From contig JAUNCB010000105.1 in the NCBI GenBank assembly GCA_030526765.1, forward strand, positions 1-5,414: DNA of 5,414 bases, in the 5' to 3' direction. Shown here in pieces: positions 4,399 to 5,414 of this stretch; position 1 is the stretch's first letter; each line of letters begins with the position of its first letter. Under the pieces are notes generated by a model. That model had not been told where the DNA came from. It ran no database searches and saw only the letters and a program-made list of their open reading frames with translations. The DNA is from Bacillota bacterium. GTDB taxonomy: Bacteria > Bacillota > Clostridia > Lachnospirales > Anaerotignaceae. The position numbers and the translations under genes are program-made.

Positions 4399-5414
4399 AT
4401 GAAAAAAACTACAACAAATACAACAAAAAAACAGAGAGTTTTTGCAATGGCAATGGCAGCTGCAATGGTAGTAAGCATGGCGCCCGTTTCCGCACTGGCA
4501 GCGGAAGAGGGCGGTGAAGGCGGTACACCGATGGAATCCTCCGGCGGCGATACAGGCACACCGAAGATCACAGTAACCGTAAACAGTGACGGCTCCGAAA
4601 CAACAACAACAGAATCCTCCGGTGTTTCTGAGGATGGCACAACAACAGAAAGCACAGAAACTACAACAACAAATACAACCACAGAAGATAACGAAGGCGG
4701 CGGCACAACAACAACAGAAACATCTCAGACAGCATATACAGAAACCACAACAAGCCCTGCACCCGAAGGCGATGCACCCGCAGGTGATGAAGCTGAAGGC
4801 GATGGCTTTGAAGAAGGCAGAACCGAAAGCAGCGAAACGGTAACCGAAGGCGGAGAATCCAGCATTGACCGCGTGATTACAGATGAAAAAGACCGTGTGG
4901 TTGAAGAAAGCGGCGAAAGCGGCGGTTATGAAAATACCACAACAACAGAAACAGTAGAAGAAAACAAGATCGAAGACCGTGATGAGCTGGAAAATGACAG
5001 CTACACAGAAGGCGAAGAACTTCTTGTGGATGAAGAAGAAGTGGTACTGGAAGACAATGGTGAAGGCGAAGATTCCGATGGGGAAGAGGAAGTAGACCCC
5101 GGCTATGCTGGCGATATCACCATTGAACTGGAACCCGGCGGTGAAGGCGCAGGTTCTGCAGAAGTAGATGAAAGCAAGCTGTATGAAGAGCTGCTGAAAG
5201 GCGACAGACCTGAAGAAGGAAAAACAGAAGGCGAGCCTGTAGTAGAAGACGTAATCAATGAGATCGGCGAAAAAGTTGGTACAAAAACAACCAGGGAAGA
5301 TGTAGAAACAACCGTAAGTGATATTAAGAATCAAAAAGAACAGGTTGTAGGTTACGAAACCACCACAACAACCACAAAAACGATCGTAACAGAACTGGAA
5401 CATAAGAGCAGCGA
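4399..5414 (+). CDS. Secreted Thr/Glu/Gly-rich acidic low-complexity protein, probably cell-surface (5' part only)
   Basis: The reading frame is open from the ATG to the end of the window: 338 codons, with the C-terminus missing. AAGGAG at 4385-4390 supports the start. Residues 1-35 form a Sec signal peptide: a basic, Thr-rich n-region to about residue 13, a hydrophobic stretch, then ALA-A with cleavage predicted after residue 34 or 35. The mature part contains no Cys, is very acidic, and is largely disordered-looking. Thr runs (residues 68-71, 81-83, 88-91, 103-106, 180-183, 321-326) alternate with Glu/Gly/Asp-rich spacers. Around 255-315 the sequence becomes more helix-like (KLYEELLKGDRPEEGK, VEDVINEIGEKVG). 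No catalytic domain, LPXTG, SLH or choline-binding motif is seen, but these would lie in the missing C-terminus. The c-di-GMP riboswitch upstream suggests a role in adhesion, biofilm matrix or surface remodelling; this is inference. I do not recognise a named family. Confidence 0.85.
   Translation, partial: MKKTTTNTTKKQRVFAMAMAAAMVVSMAPVSALAAEEGGEGGTPMESSGGDTGTPKITVTVNSDGSETTTTESSGVSEDGTTTESTETTTTNTTTEDNEGGGTTTTETSQTAYTETTTSPAPEGDAPAGDEAEGDGFEEGRTESSETVTEGGESSIDRVITDEKDRVVEESGESGGYENTTTTETVEENKIEDRDELENDSYTEGEELLVDEEEVVLEDNGEGEDSDGEEEVDPGYAGDITIELEPGGEGAGSAEVDESKLYEELLKGDRPEEGKTEGEPVVEDVINEIGEKVGTKTTREDVETTVSDIKNQKEQVVGYETTTTTTKTIVTELEHKSS

Noticed and set aside
4420..4720. ACA-rich tracts as phase-variation microsatellites
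   Set aside because: The repeat unit is three bases, so length changes would not shift the frame, and the tracts are short and interrupted by synonymous and non-synonymous codons.
4048..5403. A minus-strand frame open for about 450 codons opposite the surface-protein gene
   Set aside because: The product would be an implausible Cys/Phe-rich sequence and has no ribosome binding site. It is open only because the plus-strand gene uses few codons that read as stops on the other strand (biased ACA/GAA/GGC use).

Overview
The window reads as a chromosomal segment of a low-to-mid GC Gram-positive anaerobe, most likely a member of the Clostridia (Lachnospirales-like). The grounds are strong AGGAGG-type ribosome binding sites, short terminators with T-tracts, a lipoprotein with a Firmicutes-style lipobox, and a clostridial-type cyclic-di-GMP-I (GEMM-I) riboswitch. 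Species cannot be fixed from the sequence alone.

Layout: (1) 144-785 (+) is a small secreted lipoprotein of unknown function with its own terminator. (2) 954-1844 (+) is a PfkB-family kinase closely resembling ribokinase, with its own promoter, a small inverted repeat in its leader, and a strong terminator shared with the convergent operon. (3) 4021-1914 (-) is a two-gene operon. An RmlD-like NAD(P)-dependent sugar-nucleotide reductase comes first, followed 5 bases later by a sodium/proton:dicarboxylate (glutamate/aspartate-type) symporter. The symporter's Shine-Dalgarno lies inside the last codons of the reductase gene. (4) 4022-4398 is a 377-base divergent intergenic region with a promoter facing each way. 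On the plus side it carries a well-formed c-di-GMP-I riboswitch aptamer at about 4281-4365. (5) 4399-5414 (+) is the first 338 codons of a secreted, extremely Thr/Glu/Gly-rich, acidic low-complexity protein that runs off the window. It is probably a cell-surface or matrix protein.

The most interesting unit is the last one. A second-messenger riboswitch sits directly in front of a signal-peptide-bearing, repeat-like surface protein, which fits the known use of c-di-GMP in Clostridia to switch between motile and attached states. A short stem able to hide the ribosome binding site follows the aptamer, suggesting translational control. The remaining genes look like ordinary metabolic and transport functions that happen to be neighbours. 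No mobile elements, tRNAs, rRNAs or CRISPR arrays are seen.
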